In this document: positions 15,481 to 28,200 of the stretch, piece by piece
Position numbering within the stretch: the stretch's first letter is position 1
Layout: each line of letters opens with the position of its first letter
Source: Bugulina stolonifera
Taxonomy: Eukaryota > Bryozoa > Gymnolaemata > Cheilostomatida > Bugulidae
DNA length: 64,000 nt
Reading direction: 5' to 3'
Assembly (NCBI GenBank): GCA_935421135.1
Contig: OW285189.1
Span: 22,260,298-22,324,297 of the forward strand
Translations under genes and position numbers: made by a program
Notes under the pieces: generated by a model
Told to the model about the DNA's origin: nothing
Database searches by the model: none
What the model saw: only the letters and a program-made list of their open reading frames with translations

Positions 15481-17820
15481 ATCACATGGGTCGTCTTTGG
15501 TAGTTTTTTGACTACTGACTCCGATCAATCTTTCATGTAATGAGAAGGCCTAGCACCACTCATAGGCACTTCATTTTGGGTCGGGAGTCGTTTTAGGACG
15601 ACCATACCAGAAACCAAAAACCATTACAATAGTTTCCTCCAAAGGACTATAATGGATATAAGGATTGGACCCAATCAAGGAGTACATAGAGAGCAGCCAC
15701 AGGCGCAACCTCCACACAGACAGACCAGGCAGTCCTGTTCAGTCAATACAGGCTATTTGACTTGTTACTCAAGCTGTTCAACCCATTGATTAGCTATGTA
15801 CATGCATTTTATGCAGTACACTCCTTCTCGCTAGGGAGGTCCAGGAGGATGATCACTTTGAGTAAGTACTAGCCCTGTTTATTTAGTTGGTTATCAATAT
15901 TTCTAAATCGTGTATCGGATTTGATTGAGCTTTTTTTCCATTGATTATGGTTGTAAAACAAAAATTACCACGATTATCATTATGATTATTATATAAAAAA
16001 CCGATAACAAACAAGTATAATTATAATATTTATGATTGAATGAAATAAATATAAAATAAGTGCTTAATAATAACAGTTATTATAATTATATTATTTCATA
16101 ATTCTTTATATTTAAACTAGAGTATAGTAATAGTATAATACTAATACAAATACTTTAGTTTTCTTCTCCACATTCCCTTTTATGTTTAGTTGACCTCAAC
16201 TTAGAGAGATACTATCACTATGAGAAAAACCACTCATAGACTTATGGTATGAAAGGTGATTCTATTAACACATACAATGTCTAAGGTTCAGCAAACTATC
16301 CTATGCGCTGCTGTAAAGATTTTCTTAAACTTATCAGCTACAGGACAGCAGAGTGCTTACAGGGACAGTGAAATGATCCTAAATAGACATAGAGACTCTA
16401 TCTGAATGATCCTTCCACTATTTTTTATAACGGCCCCTCGCCATCTCGCCCGAAACGGTGAGGCGCTAGCATTGTGTGTCAAGATAACAATTTATATTTA
16501 TAGTACACATCATAGAGGTACACATTGGCTTGTCAACTAATTGTAGAGTTGTCTCTCGGGGAGAAGATAACTCTAATGCATGCCGTGCTAAACGACATCT
16601 CGTCTTATTTCTGTCTAAACTGCCCGCTTACAATGGCGCCAGCCATAGCGAGCCGATATAGCGATAACTCAATTTTTTTATTATTGAGTGAGCAAAAGAG
16701 TGCAACTCATAAAGGTAACTCTATGGTGTAACTCTATAAGTAAACTCTCTTCTTCTATCGTTCACATCCACAATGTGGTAGAAGTTATTTTCCATGGCAA
16801 TGGTTCCCATAAAACTCGGACTTAGCCTTCGGCTCAGAACGGCCTGTGCACCGCACTATTACGGCCATTGACAAGAAGTGTTTTCTTCTGCCCAATAAGA
16901 TGGCTTCTAACATAGGTCAATTAATTGTAAGTTGAACCGTAGAGTTCAGTTGAGGGGAGGTAATTCTACTCTACTCGACGCCTTTCTCTTTGCCCATCGC
17001 TGGCATTACGACTTAAGCAAAGTTACTAGAATTAAATTATCTACCAGTAGACCTTTGATTTAGGTTTGTATTCATTGTTTACAATTACAATATTATCTTG
17101 TATATTCAAATATTGATATAATATGAATATTTGAACATTCTCATTAACTATAACTATAATTATTAATTATAGTTTAGTAATAATTTATAATAATAATAAT
17201 AATTTAATATAATAATAATAATTATAATTAGTAATAATATAAAATAATTATAATATATTTATATTATTAATTATAATTATAATTATTTTATAATAATTGT
17301 AATAATATAGTTAGTTACTGAGGACATGGAATAGATATTTCTTTACTAAACCAAGGAGTAAGAGTCTTACTCCTTGACTAAACCATAACTATACAGGAGT
17401 ATTCAGTATACCAAGTATACTCCTTGGTATACTCCTTGAGTATACCAATAATAACTCTAATAATAATAATTACAATAATTTAAATATAATAATTATAATT
17501 ACTATTTATATATTAAATTGCTACTATAACTATTCTATAACTATTACACATACTGATACTATATTTATAATATTATTTAATTATATTTATTATTTTATAT
17601 CTCTAAAAACATGCACACTGCACCGCTGAAGTGTCCCCACCCCTTATCTAAATGAACCCATGAGCGTGCTATTCTTTCAAAGGTACAGCCCTTCTTTTTT
17701 TCTACTTCTATTTTTCAGCATATCCATATGGCTATGCATTACCTTGTTATGGCCTATAGGCTTATAAATACTTATAAATACATATAAGTACAAATTGCCA
17801 ACTTGATCCAGGACTTCGGC
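15480..17820. other. Repeat-rich intergenic sequence with AT-rich simple tracts
   Basis: AT-only or nearly AT-only tracts occupy about 15960-16140, 17100-17310 and 17450-17600. Between them is moderately GC-rich sequence (about 16430-17000) that may be an unrecognised old transposon. Nested palindromes built on ACTCCTTG lie at 17352-17445. No gene supported. Confidence 0.45.
17352..17445. repeat. Nested short palindromes around ACTCCTTG
   Basis: CAAGGAGTAAGA at 17352-17363 is mirrored by TCTTACTCCTTG at 17365-17376 with a one-base centre. About 35 bp later TATACCAAG and CTTGGTATA form a second mirror, with ACTCCTTG repeated again. The strand can fold into strong hairpins within otherwise plain AT-rich DNA. 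Confidence 0.7.
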
Positions 17821-18760
17821 TGTAAAGGATGCCGAGTCCACATAGTTAGACGTAGCATCTGGTGTTCCCAGGGATCTGTGCTGGGATCTACATTGTTTCA
17901 CATCTACATCAACGACCTACCTGACTGTCTCATATGCAATGTTAGCCTCTATGCCGATGATGGTCTTCTGTAGGCCTATAACGTTGTCAACGATGACAGA
18001 GGTGAAAAAGACTTTCGGAGGAACATCATACACTCTCTATTACTGGTCTGTCACAAATAAAATGCCTTTTAGCACTACGAAATGTGAATTTGTAATGTTT
18101 AATAAAAGACCCTGACCCCCCTTCGGTCAGTCACTAGTCTGTGTAGATGAGACCAAATGTCTTGGCGTAGTAATGCAGTCAAACCTGAAGTTCAGCAAAC
18201 ATGTATTCAACAAAGTCAACTCTGCAAATAAGACATTGGGATATATTAAATATGCAATCCATGGTGCTCCTGAACATGCAAGACTAGTAACCTGCACAAG
18301 CCTCTGTCTTCCCATTCTTGGGTATGTTGATGCCCTATGGGACCCAGCAGAAACTACCACAAGCAATGATGTGGAACATGTGCAAAACAAAGCTATCAGG
18401 TTTACAAAACCATCAAAGGATGGCATGACATCCCAAGAGACATGCTGATCTTCGGTTGCAGACATTGAAAGATAGGAAAAAATTCACTGACTCTCTTTTA
18501 ATGAGAATTCTCTCACAAGACGACAAACACAAAACCCTATTTTCTGCATACGATGCAATCATGCACAGTAGGCATCAAATTTCTGTTCTAACAAGAGCTG
18601 TGAAAGAAGGAGACTCTAACTCAATCTATGCTGTATCACAGCAGTTTTCTTCCAAGAACCATAAGAGATCTAAGGATAGGGCCTCGACAATCCCAGGCTG
18701 AAACCTCAAAACGGGAAACTTCTGGAAACCTGTATGACCACCGGTTTTTTTTTAATTTGC
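17820..18760 (+). mobile_element. 3' part of a decayed non-LTR retrotransposon (LINE)
   Basis: The plus strand holds a broken reverse transcriptase. Around 17855-17980 the palm motifs are readable as SQGSVLG...HIYINDLPD...LYADDG (family consensus GVPQGSVLGPLLF.IYINDLP...YADD), with the upstream part in a shifted frame and a stop right after the YADD block. The thumb and C-terminal region continues as two frames at 18173-18448 and 18456-18701, with the LCLPILGYVDALWDP block typical of CR1/Jockey-like LINEs. A frameshift separates them near 18450. No 5' half is present, as expected for 5'-truncated LINE copies. A related copy lies at 62560-63475. Confidence 0.8.
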
Positions 18761-20495
18761 ACATATTATGAGGCCCTCAGTTTTTATACCATAATGGTGG
18801 TTTAAAAGTGTTCGAAGTTCATTGAGGTAAGAATCTTATCTTATTGTTTATAATTGTATACAATTTCATGTGCTATCCCCCTAAACTCTTGTTCTGAGCC
18901 TGAAAGTCACTGTGACTGAGCAATTCACACTATTAATTAATTAGGCAGTTCAAGTTTGATATATTTCAATCCGAATTTTGAAATATATCAAATATGAATA
19001 ATAAATCTCAATATGGTTGGATTTGGATCAAGTTAGAGTATCATTAATATGGATTAGAAATATGAAAGAAATTTTATTTCTTTTGTAAGTTCAACAGGAA
19101 AAGCAAAGTTATAAGTTGCCAGTTGGTGAAATATGGACATAATCTGTACAAAATAGCCAATTTCTACATTAAAATATGGGCAAGTGATCTGAGTGTAAAC
19201 AAATAAGTCATGCTGCACACTTGACTCTTATACTACCCATCGTTATAAGAACATGGTGGCTCTTGTGTTTTAATGTTGACTCAGTGATTTTAGGGTTTAA
19301 AGTTCTACCTGTTGACCAACTCTCAGGTTATGTAAGGTTTTTGGTAGAACGCTGTTGTGATAAACACCTGAAGCGGCATCAGATGAGGTTGGTTCTTCTC
19401 TAGTCGCAGCTTTTGTGGGCACCTGATTTCTGTTTTTGAGAGAATGGTCTCATCAACAGTGCCAGTCAGTGTGCTTGTCTTCCGTACTCGGCTGACATTC
19501 CAAGATATGGTTATGTTATTCATATGAATCCAAGTGGTGAAAAATATTTTGTCTCACTAATTCATTTTTATAAGAGATGCATCCATTTTACTAATAACTA
19601 AGTAATTTAGCGTGAGTAATAACAAAAGGGAACAGTGCAATAGAGTAACAAACAGTGAAACACCATGGCCATGATAATAATCAGTCACTATTAAGCTGTG
19701 ATAAGAGTAAATCCCTAGATATGATATTATTCGATTCTGATCATTCGCTACCAAAGCCAAGGGAAGCCTCAGGAAATTTTAAAATCAAATATATCTATAC
19801 CAAGAGAATGTGTGTACTTTTATAGCAAAGCAAAATTTATTTGGCCTATCTGCACTTTTATTATTGTAGCTTTTGCATTTATTCGACAGTTACAGTAATA
19901 AAACATAATGTATAGGCTACATTAGTTTGCTTCCCACACTTGTTGCATGCAACTAATGTCCCCTGTAGTTTTTTAAAATGAGCTTTTATCTTCCATGTTT
20001 AAAACAGATTTTGACGCACTATTTTGGGCTTTTTAGTTGTTGAATTTGATTTCTTTGATATAGGTCGCATCCTTGGTCACCAATCTCAAGAAAAATTTGA
20101 CAAGCATTTTCTGGGTTGGTAAATTTCCATGATGAATATTTGCATATTAAGTTGTATTATTGAATTTCGTTTTGTATATATTGCATTTCAGATTATATTG
20201 GTAATAGCATTGAATAGAGTTAGACTACTATAACAGGCCAATACAAAAAAAGACTAAGCCAACTGCCATATCAACTAGGTAAGCATTTAGTTAGATATTA
20301 TCATCATTATAATCAATTGTCTTATTGATTAGGAAAGCTATAGTCTGGTAAGAATATTGTTGTGATGTATTTACAAGTATAAATGGAGATACGCTATGAA
20401 TGCTAACATTTTGATGATGTTTGTTAGTAGATAATCAGAATCGAGTGAGTATGAACAGACAACCCTAAAGTGTAATTGATGATGATCATCCATCA
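18760..20495. other. Intergenic region upstream of the BED/C2H2 gene
   Basis: No supported gene. The proximal end should hold the 5' UTR and promoter of the zinc-finger gene. A hairpin sits at 18955-18992. A short acceptor-to-donor block near 20064-20120 could be a non-coding 5' exon, but nothing confirms it. Confidence 0.35.
18955..18992. repeat. Hairpin with 15-bp arms
   Basis: TTTGATATATTTCAA and its exact inverse TTGAAATATATCAAA are separated by an 8-base loop. No coding frame spans it. Possibly a remnant of a small inverted-repeat element. Confidence 0.75.
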
Positions 20496-23400
20496 ATGAG
20501 CAAAGCTGCTGAAAATATTGTGTCAAACAATACCAAGTTGGCATTTGCAAGTATGGCTTTTAGATCAGATTGTCACTCACATCCAAGCCTAAGTGACACT
20601 GGGCAATCAAATTTGTCCAACTCTGCTTGTCATTTGGTTACTAATAATGGTGCAGCCACTAGTTCATCTATGGATTGTACAAACAATGGATGTGACACCA
20701 ACTCTCTCAGCAAAAGCATGGATATGCCTATGGAAACTGATAACAAGAACTTTCTCACTGACACTACGACTGAGTTCCATGGAGACACGAGCTCAGAAAA
20801 TTTTATTGATGAAGAAAATGGTGAAAGTGACTGTGATGACAATCCAGATAAGAATTGCCTTTATGTCTTTGTTGAAGCCCCGCTCCATATGAAGGCTGCA
20901 GTGTGGCACTTCTTTGGCTTTTATAAAATCAAGGGATCATGTGAAACACGTTTTGATCGAACTCTGTGTAAATTTTGTAACAATCTATTAGCTTACAATA
21001 CTGGATGTACAACTGGTATGCGTCAGCATCTTCGAACTCATGGTGTGACAAATGCCTTTCTAGGAAAGCTGCGACCTCGAGGTCCAGTTGAGGGTATTGA
21101 ACCTAACCAATCAGCAGTTGTTTCTGCAGAGAGGAAAAATTCTGATTGTAATCAATATGAGTTTGTCCCACCTCATTCTGATTTGAAGGCTCCTGTATGG
21201 GAATATTTCGGTTTCTATAAAGAAAAGGGATCAGATACAATTATGTATGATAAAACCTGGTGCAATCTATGCGATCAACTTTTTGTTTATGTAAATGGAA
21301 ATACTTCTACTATGGTGCGACATTTGGAAAGGCACCATAGTAACAGCGCCCCACAGTTTTCTAGTAGCACCAGCACCTGTCCAACTTCCACAGTTGCATC
21401 AAATGCCGAGAAGGTGAACAAGAAAAGATTTTGTCACGACGTTTCCAACTTTGAAATAGTAGACGCTAAGCCTTCTCTCAAAGCCCTAGTATGGCGTTAT
21501 TTCGGATTTTATAAAGTGCAGGGATCTGAGGAAACCAAGTTTGATTATACGTGTTGTAAGCTTTGCCGAGTGAGATTTAAATATAGCACTGGGTGTACAA
21601 CAACTATGAGGAGTCATCTGCTAAGAGTACATAATATTCATTTAAAATCACTTTACTCTGCCCCACAATCTCAGCAAGGAGAACCTAGCTTGGACAAAAA
21701 TGGCACTAAAATGCAAGAAATTCAAACCGTCAGAGAATTTAAGGTGAGTGGGCTCCGGAAGGTTTGTAAGATTGTTAGGCTATTTTTGGATATACTGCAT
21801 AGGCCCTACCTCTTACCCAAACCTCACTCTCATGTTTTATATGTCTAATCAGCACGCTCTAGATAAGTCTCGTATGTCTTGCTGAAACTTCATGAACACA
21901 TATTTTATTTTACATTTATTTACCACGTGATTATGGCTTTGATTCCTTGGCAAATTTGATAATTTATGTTTATTTTACCATATAATAACATATATTATCT
22001 ACTTGTACATGGACAATATAATTGGCATAAGAAAAATGCCTATTCAACTTTGTATGCTATTGTAGAAGCTGTTTCGTGGGCAGTGCTGTACCAACCAGAA
22101 CTGCAATAGACCCATTTCATTAGAACCAGATGGATCTCCACCACAATTCTGTGCAGGTTGTGGCCTGTTTCTGTCACACATATTGTCAGAGATTTGGAGT
22201 GTATTCCCACTGTGCTGCAAACTGTGTGGCAAAATTAAGAGTCCTACTGAAGATGTTTCCTTCTGTACTCGCTGTGGTAGTTATATCTCTACCGGTATGT
22301 ATTTGTACTCCCTGTGGTAGTTATGTTTCTACCGGTATTTATTTACAGTAGTTTGATTACTTGGTGACAAAGAAGACCTTGGGTTGAAAACAGTTGTGAC
22401 CTTTTGTCTTAGATATTCAACACCAACATGTCCAATCAAACCTGTATGGCCTACAGGATTTCATCTTAATAAGAAACTGTCTCTCAGTTAAAGAGTCTGT
22501 ATTCGTTGGTATCACCCTTCAATAACAAATTGTGTTAATTTTATGTATGTATGAACAGGCATATTCATTTGACTTTGCAGAGGTTGAAGTTTTTTCACAT
22601 GAGTCCAACTCTGTTGAAACTAGAAGTGCCAAAGTTGAACTAAAACCTCTGCAGAAAGATCAAAAGTCTATTCAAGTTCATAATGGAGCAGAAATAGAAT
22701 GCTTTGATGGTAAGTTACCCTTATTTTACAAAGATAAGAGATACATGTATCAGATTGTACATATACTATGAACACAATTATATTCAACTGTTTTTAACAT
22801 ATTTAATGTTAGTTTTTATGCAAGGATTTCTCAATTGGTAACAACTCTGAGTTTATCCAATTAATCGTAGACACCATGTCTGTGTACACCGAAACTATTA
22901 TTTTCTATAAAAGCTGACCATGGGATGAATGATAGACCTGTTGTTTTGTATAGAAAGCATGCGTCACATTTCATTCAGGCTATGTAATAATGTTGATTTT
23001 TTAAATTATAATCCCCTTATTGTGAAACTGCAATTGAAAATGTAGTTGACTAAGGGTAATACTAGGAGCCGAGGCTGTGGTAGGCAACTGCAGAGGTGAG
23101 TAATCACCTACTAATCTCGTGTACATGTAATATACAAAATAAAAAGGTTAGCAACCACCTATCTATATGCATGAATCACATTTTTGATAGTAATACGTCT
23201 GTGATATTTTTCTAATACATCTCTGTAGCCGATACAGATTTTGATGAGAACGGGGAAGAGAACACTGAAAAACAAGATGGCAGCAACCAAAATGAATCGA
23301 CGGCAAAGCGGAATAGGTTTCAATGTGAACTTTGTAGCTATCAATCCATTTCTCAGAGAAGGTTAAATACCCATATAAGAACTGCGCACAGGTTTACCTC

Positions 23401-24295
23401 GAAGAGTCAAGCGTTTGATTGTGACGTCTGTCATTACAAGACCAACGATTGGGATGACTTTACTGAACATGCCAGTGTTCATTTGGAGCATAGCACAGAG
23501 TTGAAGAAGCTTACAGAAGAAGTTGCTAGCACTGTGGATGGTAATCAGGAGGACCGACAGAAGTCCACAGAAGCCGATTCAGATAGTGATACTGTACAAA
23601 CCGATGATGGCCTTTCAGATGGCCAGGTGACTGAGCCCAAAAAGCTCCTAGTGCGTCATTGTAAAACCTGTAATCAGGAGTTTAAGTCGCTTTTCGAATT
23701 AAAGTGTCATAAAAGACAAGCCACATGTACACCAACCATGCTTACCTGTGATGAATGTGACTTCATGACAAGCAAACTTGATAGTATGCGTGGACACAAG
23801 CGACGAAACCATGGAAACATCACTCTAAAGAAATGTAGTTATTGTGATCGTCTGTTTAAACTGCAACGGAATCTTGACGAGCATATAAATACTCACACTG
23901 GTGCAACACCGTTTCAATGTGATAAGTGTGGCAAAGCTTTCCATACGAACAGTTCATGGTATAAACACAAAAGGAATAACTGTAAACGGGGTCCAAGAGA
24001 CAAGAAGTTGTGCTCACACTGTGGTAAAGCAGTATTCAATCTTGGCAAGCACATTAGTGATGTCCACTTCAACATTAAGCAATTTACCTGCGGGACTTGT
24101 CAGAAGTCATTTGGCACCCAGTATCACCTTGAAAGACATGTTAGAATACATACTGGAGAGAAGCCGTATCCCTGCAAGTATTGCGAGTACCGTGCTGCTC
24201 AAAAGGTAGTCACTGATGGTCATATGAAAAAATGCAAATATAGACCGAGTGATACAGACCCCTCTCATCACACTGACCCTTCTAGTCTAGAGTAA
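20496..24295 (+). CDS. BED-type and C2H2 zinc-finger protein with zinc ribbon, four exons
   Basis: A likely nuclear DNA-binding protein. Coding exons 20496-21743, 22066-22294, 22581-22709 and 23229-24295 sum to 2673 nt (890 residues). Exon 1 has an acidic Ser/Asn-rich head, then three BED fingers at about residues 125-183, 222-281 and 318-378. Each has VWxxFGFYK, a CxxC pair and a C-terminal H...H pair. Exon 2 encodes paired Cys knuckles (CCTNQNC, FCAGCG, CKLCG, FCTRCG) that look like one or two zinc ribbons. Exon 4 has an acidic linker and about nine C2H2-like fingers, some ending in Cys rather than His, with the HTGEKPYPC linker before the last. The exon 2 donor lies within a 41-bp tandem duplication. 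BED fingers often derive from hAT transposases, but no transposase domain is seen. No specific orthologue recognised. Poly(A) signal at 24655-24660. Confidence 0.88.
22267..22348 (+). repeat. 41-bp tandem duplication across a splice donor
   Basis: Two adjacent copies beginning TACTCGCTGTGGTAG and TACTCCCTGTGGTAG each contain the end of the zinc-ribbon coding exon and a donor-like CTACCG|GTAT. The first copy's GTATGT is the better donor and is used in the model. The second copy offers a weaker GTATTT. Confidence 0.75.
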
Positions 24296-24654
24296 GGGGC
24301 AAATCATAACATTATTCATGGCATTATATATGTAATCAATTACATATTCCTTCAAATACATGTGACTACATGTACTATACATTTTAGTTGTGCTCTATAT
24401 TATACATTTATGTTAGAGGTTTCATAGTTGCATGTTTTAGTCTGCCTACAACTATTGTTTCTGTTAAAATTTCATTCTAATCATTATTCTTAATTAATTG
24501 TAAAAAATAATGTATCAGGAAGAAATCTAATATCTTATATAACATCTAATTTGCCATTTTCCATGTGAGCAAAATCTTCTACTTCATTACATTTGTAGTT
24601 ATGTTATATTTATATAAAATATATACACACTTGGAAGTATATTGTTTTATCAAA

Positions 24655-24660
24655 AATAAA
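24655..24660 (+). terminator. Poly(A) signal of the BED/C2H2 gene
   Basis: AATAAA about 360 bp past the stop codon. The intervening sequence is AT-rich and fits a 3' UTR. Confidence 0.45.
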
Positions 24661-25209
24661 AGTTTATACCAAGATCTCTTTTGTATAATTATACTTTTCT
24701 GCAACTTCACGTTGATTTACAGCTTTGTTTAGAATATTTGGTTAGTTCTCCTGTAATGTAGTTCAATCTGACCCAAACAAGTACTGTCATGTGTGCTGTA
24801 TTTGAGGAGCTATATTTATCTTGTGCAATGTTATTAATACTGAGCCTTGACCAAGAAATTGATATTTACTGAGCACTAGAATAAAACCAACATAAATAAC
24901 ATCAGCTGCAGCTAAACATAGTAACATATTAAAGAGCTAACAACTTGGTAATGAATTCTCAGCTATAAAGAGATGGGAACTATAATTCTAATTCATTTAT
25001 GGAGTTAAGATTCCTGTTACTGTTTCATTAAAAATAGTTGTTAATTGTCCTTTTGCTATGAAAGACACTTGTTTTAAGGACTATGGCCTTACAAGACTAT
25101 TTGAATGGTAAAAACAGTAATGCAATTCAATATCAATTCAAAACTTTCACTGCAGCAGATATTTAATGCACTAAAGTAGAACATTGAGCTTCATATGGAG
25201 CTCATTCAT
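24661..25209. other. Convergent intergenic spacer
   Basis: Lies between the plus-strand zinc-finger gene and the minus-strand sushi/mucin gene. It should contain the 3' UTR of the latter. Nothing else recognised. Confidence 0.4.
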
Positions 25210-28200
25210 CTATGTCTCCCCTGTGAGCAAGAGACTTTAGCAATGAACCTAGCCAATTTACAGTGATAACACTCGCCTTTACCAGTGTTGTAGTAGTGAA
25301 ACCCTCTTATATTCTTGCACATCCATTTCACTAAAACATAATGACATAAATTAACATTGCTTACAGCAGTGAAATTATACATGTGATCATGTGCAGTAGA
25401 AGTAAATTATACTATCTAAACACACAACTGCGTATTAGAAATATGACTAAAACTGAAGGATACACTTCATTTGATCGCAAGATACTGAAGAACAAAATCT
25501 TGGGAACTAAGTTTTGTAGGAAATAAAATGGTGGTTTTACCTTTGGCACGAGAGTTTTGCTTTGATATGAAGGTTTTGGGCAATGGCAGAAGGGTCGAAA
25601 CCGTTCCATTGTTCACCATGTTGAAAGGTTCTGCTGTAGTACTTTCATTTGCAGGGATACTACTAGTGTATGTAGCTGTTGCTGTTATGCCTTTTTCAAT
25701 TGTATAGTTCATGATACCGGTGTTGCTAAGGGTAGTTGTAGCTACTGTTGCTCTGCGGGTGTTTGAACCTGTTGTGATATCTTCTATACTTGTAGTAGCA
25801 TCTGTGCTACTCGAGTTCCCTATACCACTTGTGGTGTCAGTGCTACTGCCAGTTGTGGTGACAGCAGAGGTGCTCGTAGTGGCAGTAGTGGAGCTCGTAT
25901 TGGAAGAAGTGCTACTTCTAGGAGTAGCAGAGGCGCTCATAGTGGTAACAGTGGTACTAGTAATGACGACAGTGGTTTTCGTAGTAGCAGCGGTACTCAT
26001 GAAGTCAGCCGTAGTACTTCCAGCTGTAGCAGTGGTACTGATAGTGTCACCAGTGGTCTTTGTAGTGGCAGCAGAGATACTCGTAGGGGCAGCAGTCGTA
26101 CTCATATTGGCAGCAGTCGTACTCGTAGCGGCAGCAGTCGTACTCGTAGTGGCAGCAGCGGCACTCGTAGTGGCATCAGCGGTACTCGTATTGGCAGCAG
26201 CGGTACTCGTATTGGCAGCAGTCGTACTCGTAGTGGCAGCAGTCGTACTCGTAGTGGCAGCAGTCGTACTCGTAGTGGCAGCAGTCGTACTCGTAGCGGC
26301 AGCAGTTGTACTCGTAGTGGCAGCAGCGCTACTCGTGGTAGCAACAGTCGTACTCGTAGTGGCAGCTGTAGGACTCGTAGTGGCAGCTGTAGGACTCGTA
26401 GTGGCAGCTGTAGGACTCGTAGTGGCAGCTGTAGGACTCATAGAGGCAGCAGAGGTAGTCATAGTAGCAGCAGAGGTAGTCATAGTAGCAGCATCGGTAC
26501 TCGTTGTGGCAGCAGTCATACTCGTATTGGCAGCAGTCGTACTCATAGCAGCAGGAGTCGTACTCGTAGTGGCTACAGTCGTACTCATAGTGGCAGCAGT
26601 CGTACTCGTAGCGGCAGCAGTCGTACTCGTAGTGGCAGCAGCGGTACTCGTAGTGGCATCAGCGGTACTCGTATTGGCAGCAGTCGTACTCGTAGTGGCA
26701 GCAGTCGTACTCGTAGTGGCAGCAGTCGTACTCGTAGTGGCAGCAGTCGTACTCGTAGTGGCAGCAGTCGTACTCGTAGCGGCAGCAGTCGTACTCGCAG
26801 TGGCAGCAACGCTACTCGTGGCAGCAACAGTTGTGCTCGTAGTGACAGCTGTAGGACTCGTAGTGGCAGCTGTAAGACTCGTAGTGGCAGCTGTAGGACT
26901 CATAGAGGCAGCAGAGGTAGTCATAGTAGCAGCATCGGTACCCGTTGTGGCAGCAGTCATACTCGTATTGGCAGCTGTTGTACTCGTAGTGGCAGCAGTC
27001 GTACTCATAGTGGCAGCATCAGTACTCGTAGTGGCAGCATCGGTACTCATAGTGGCATTAGCAGTACTTGTAGTGGCAGCTGTCGGACCTGTAGTGGCAG
27101 CGGTGGTACTTGTAGTGGCAGCAGTGGTACTCGTAGTGGCAGCAGTCGTACTCGTAGTGGCAGTAAGGGTACTTGTAGTGAAAGCAGTATCTGTGAGAAT
27201 CATAGTTACATTCCTTGGGGGGCTTACAGTTGCAAGTTGTGTCATATTACCTGTATTCCTTGTACTCGTGGGTGGTACCACAGTAGTCTTTGAAGTCTGT
27301 GTGCACCAAAGAGCGGTTCCACTAAATTTTCCATGTGTGCATTTTCGGAAGTAGTCCCCACTGTGTTTCACAAAGCTATCTTTGCAACTGCAATTAATTG
27401 ACTTTTCATATTTTGGACCATATTCATGGCATACCATACTGTTAAAGTCGTACTCAAATGGGCAATCCATTTCACATTGTAAAGGCTCACTGTCTAATGT
27501 TCCGTTATTGCACTGAAATACTTCAGAAGTCGCATTGACCGGAACTGACCCAGATTTACATGTACATTGATAGGTCATTTGATACGGGAAAGTCATATGG
27601 AAAGTGCAAACACGGTGTGCATTCTTAGGAAAAGATGGACATTGTTTTACACAGACCACATCATCGCCATCAAATCTCCCATCAGTACAAAGCCGCGTCT
27701 CATTGCCGGAAAATCTTGCATAGCCATTGTCACAGGTGTATATAGCTGTTCGGTGATATAATTTTCCTGTTACAGTTACTTTTGTATTATTTACGATTGG
27801 GGGTTGTGGGCAGATTGGCGAACATATTGGCACACAGCCAACATACACTCCATTTCTACAGTTTAATGTCCTATCACCACTCGATAATATATGTCCTGGC
27901 ATACAAGTGTAGTTCACTGAGATACTAGAATTGTCTCCCCATGTTTCATAAACCGAGTTGTTCACAAGTGGAGTGGGTGGGCATGCCATAGCACATCTAG
28001 GCAGTTCTCCCAAAAGTAAACCGTTGCCACAAGTTAGCTTTGCATCACCTGAAACTTGAGTATAGCCATCATTGCAAGTATACGACACCACGTAGTTTGT
28101 TTCATTTCCATCTCTTATATGTGTTGCGTCTGCTACATCTGGAGGAGGAGGGCAGTTCTCTAAGCATTCACCTGAACTCTCGGAGAAGCTGCCATTGGAG

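Noticed and set aside
25711..27354. 547-codon plus-strand frame of Val/Ala-rich sequence
   Set aside because: Antisense shadow of the mucin repeat. The minus-strand frame continues sushi modules with matching splice phases.
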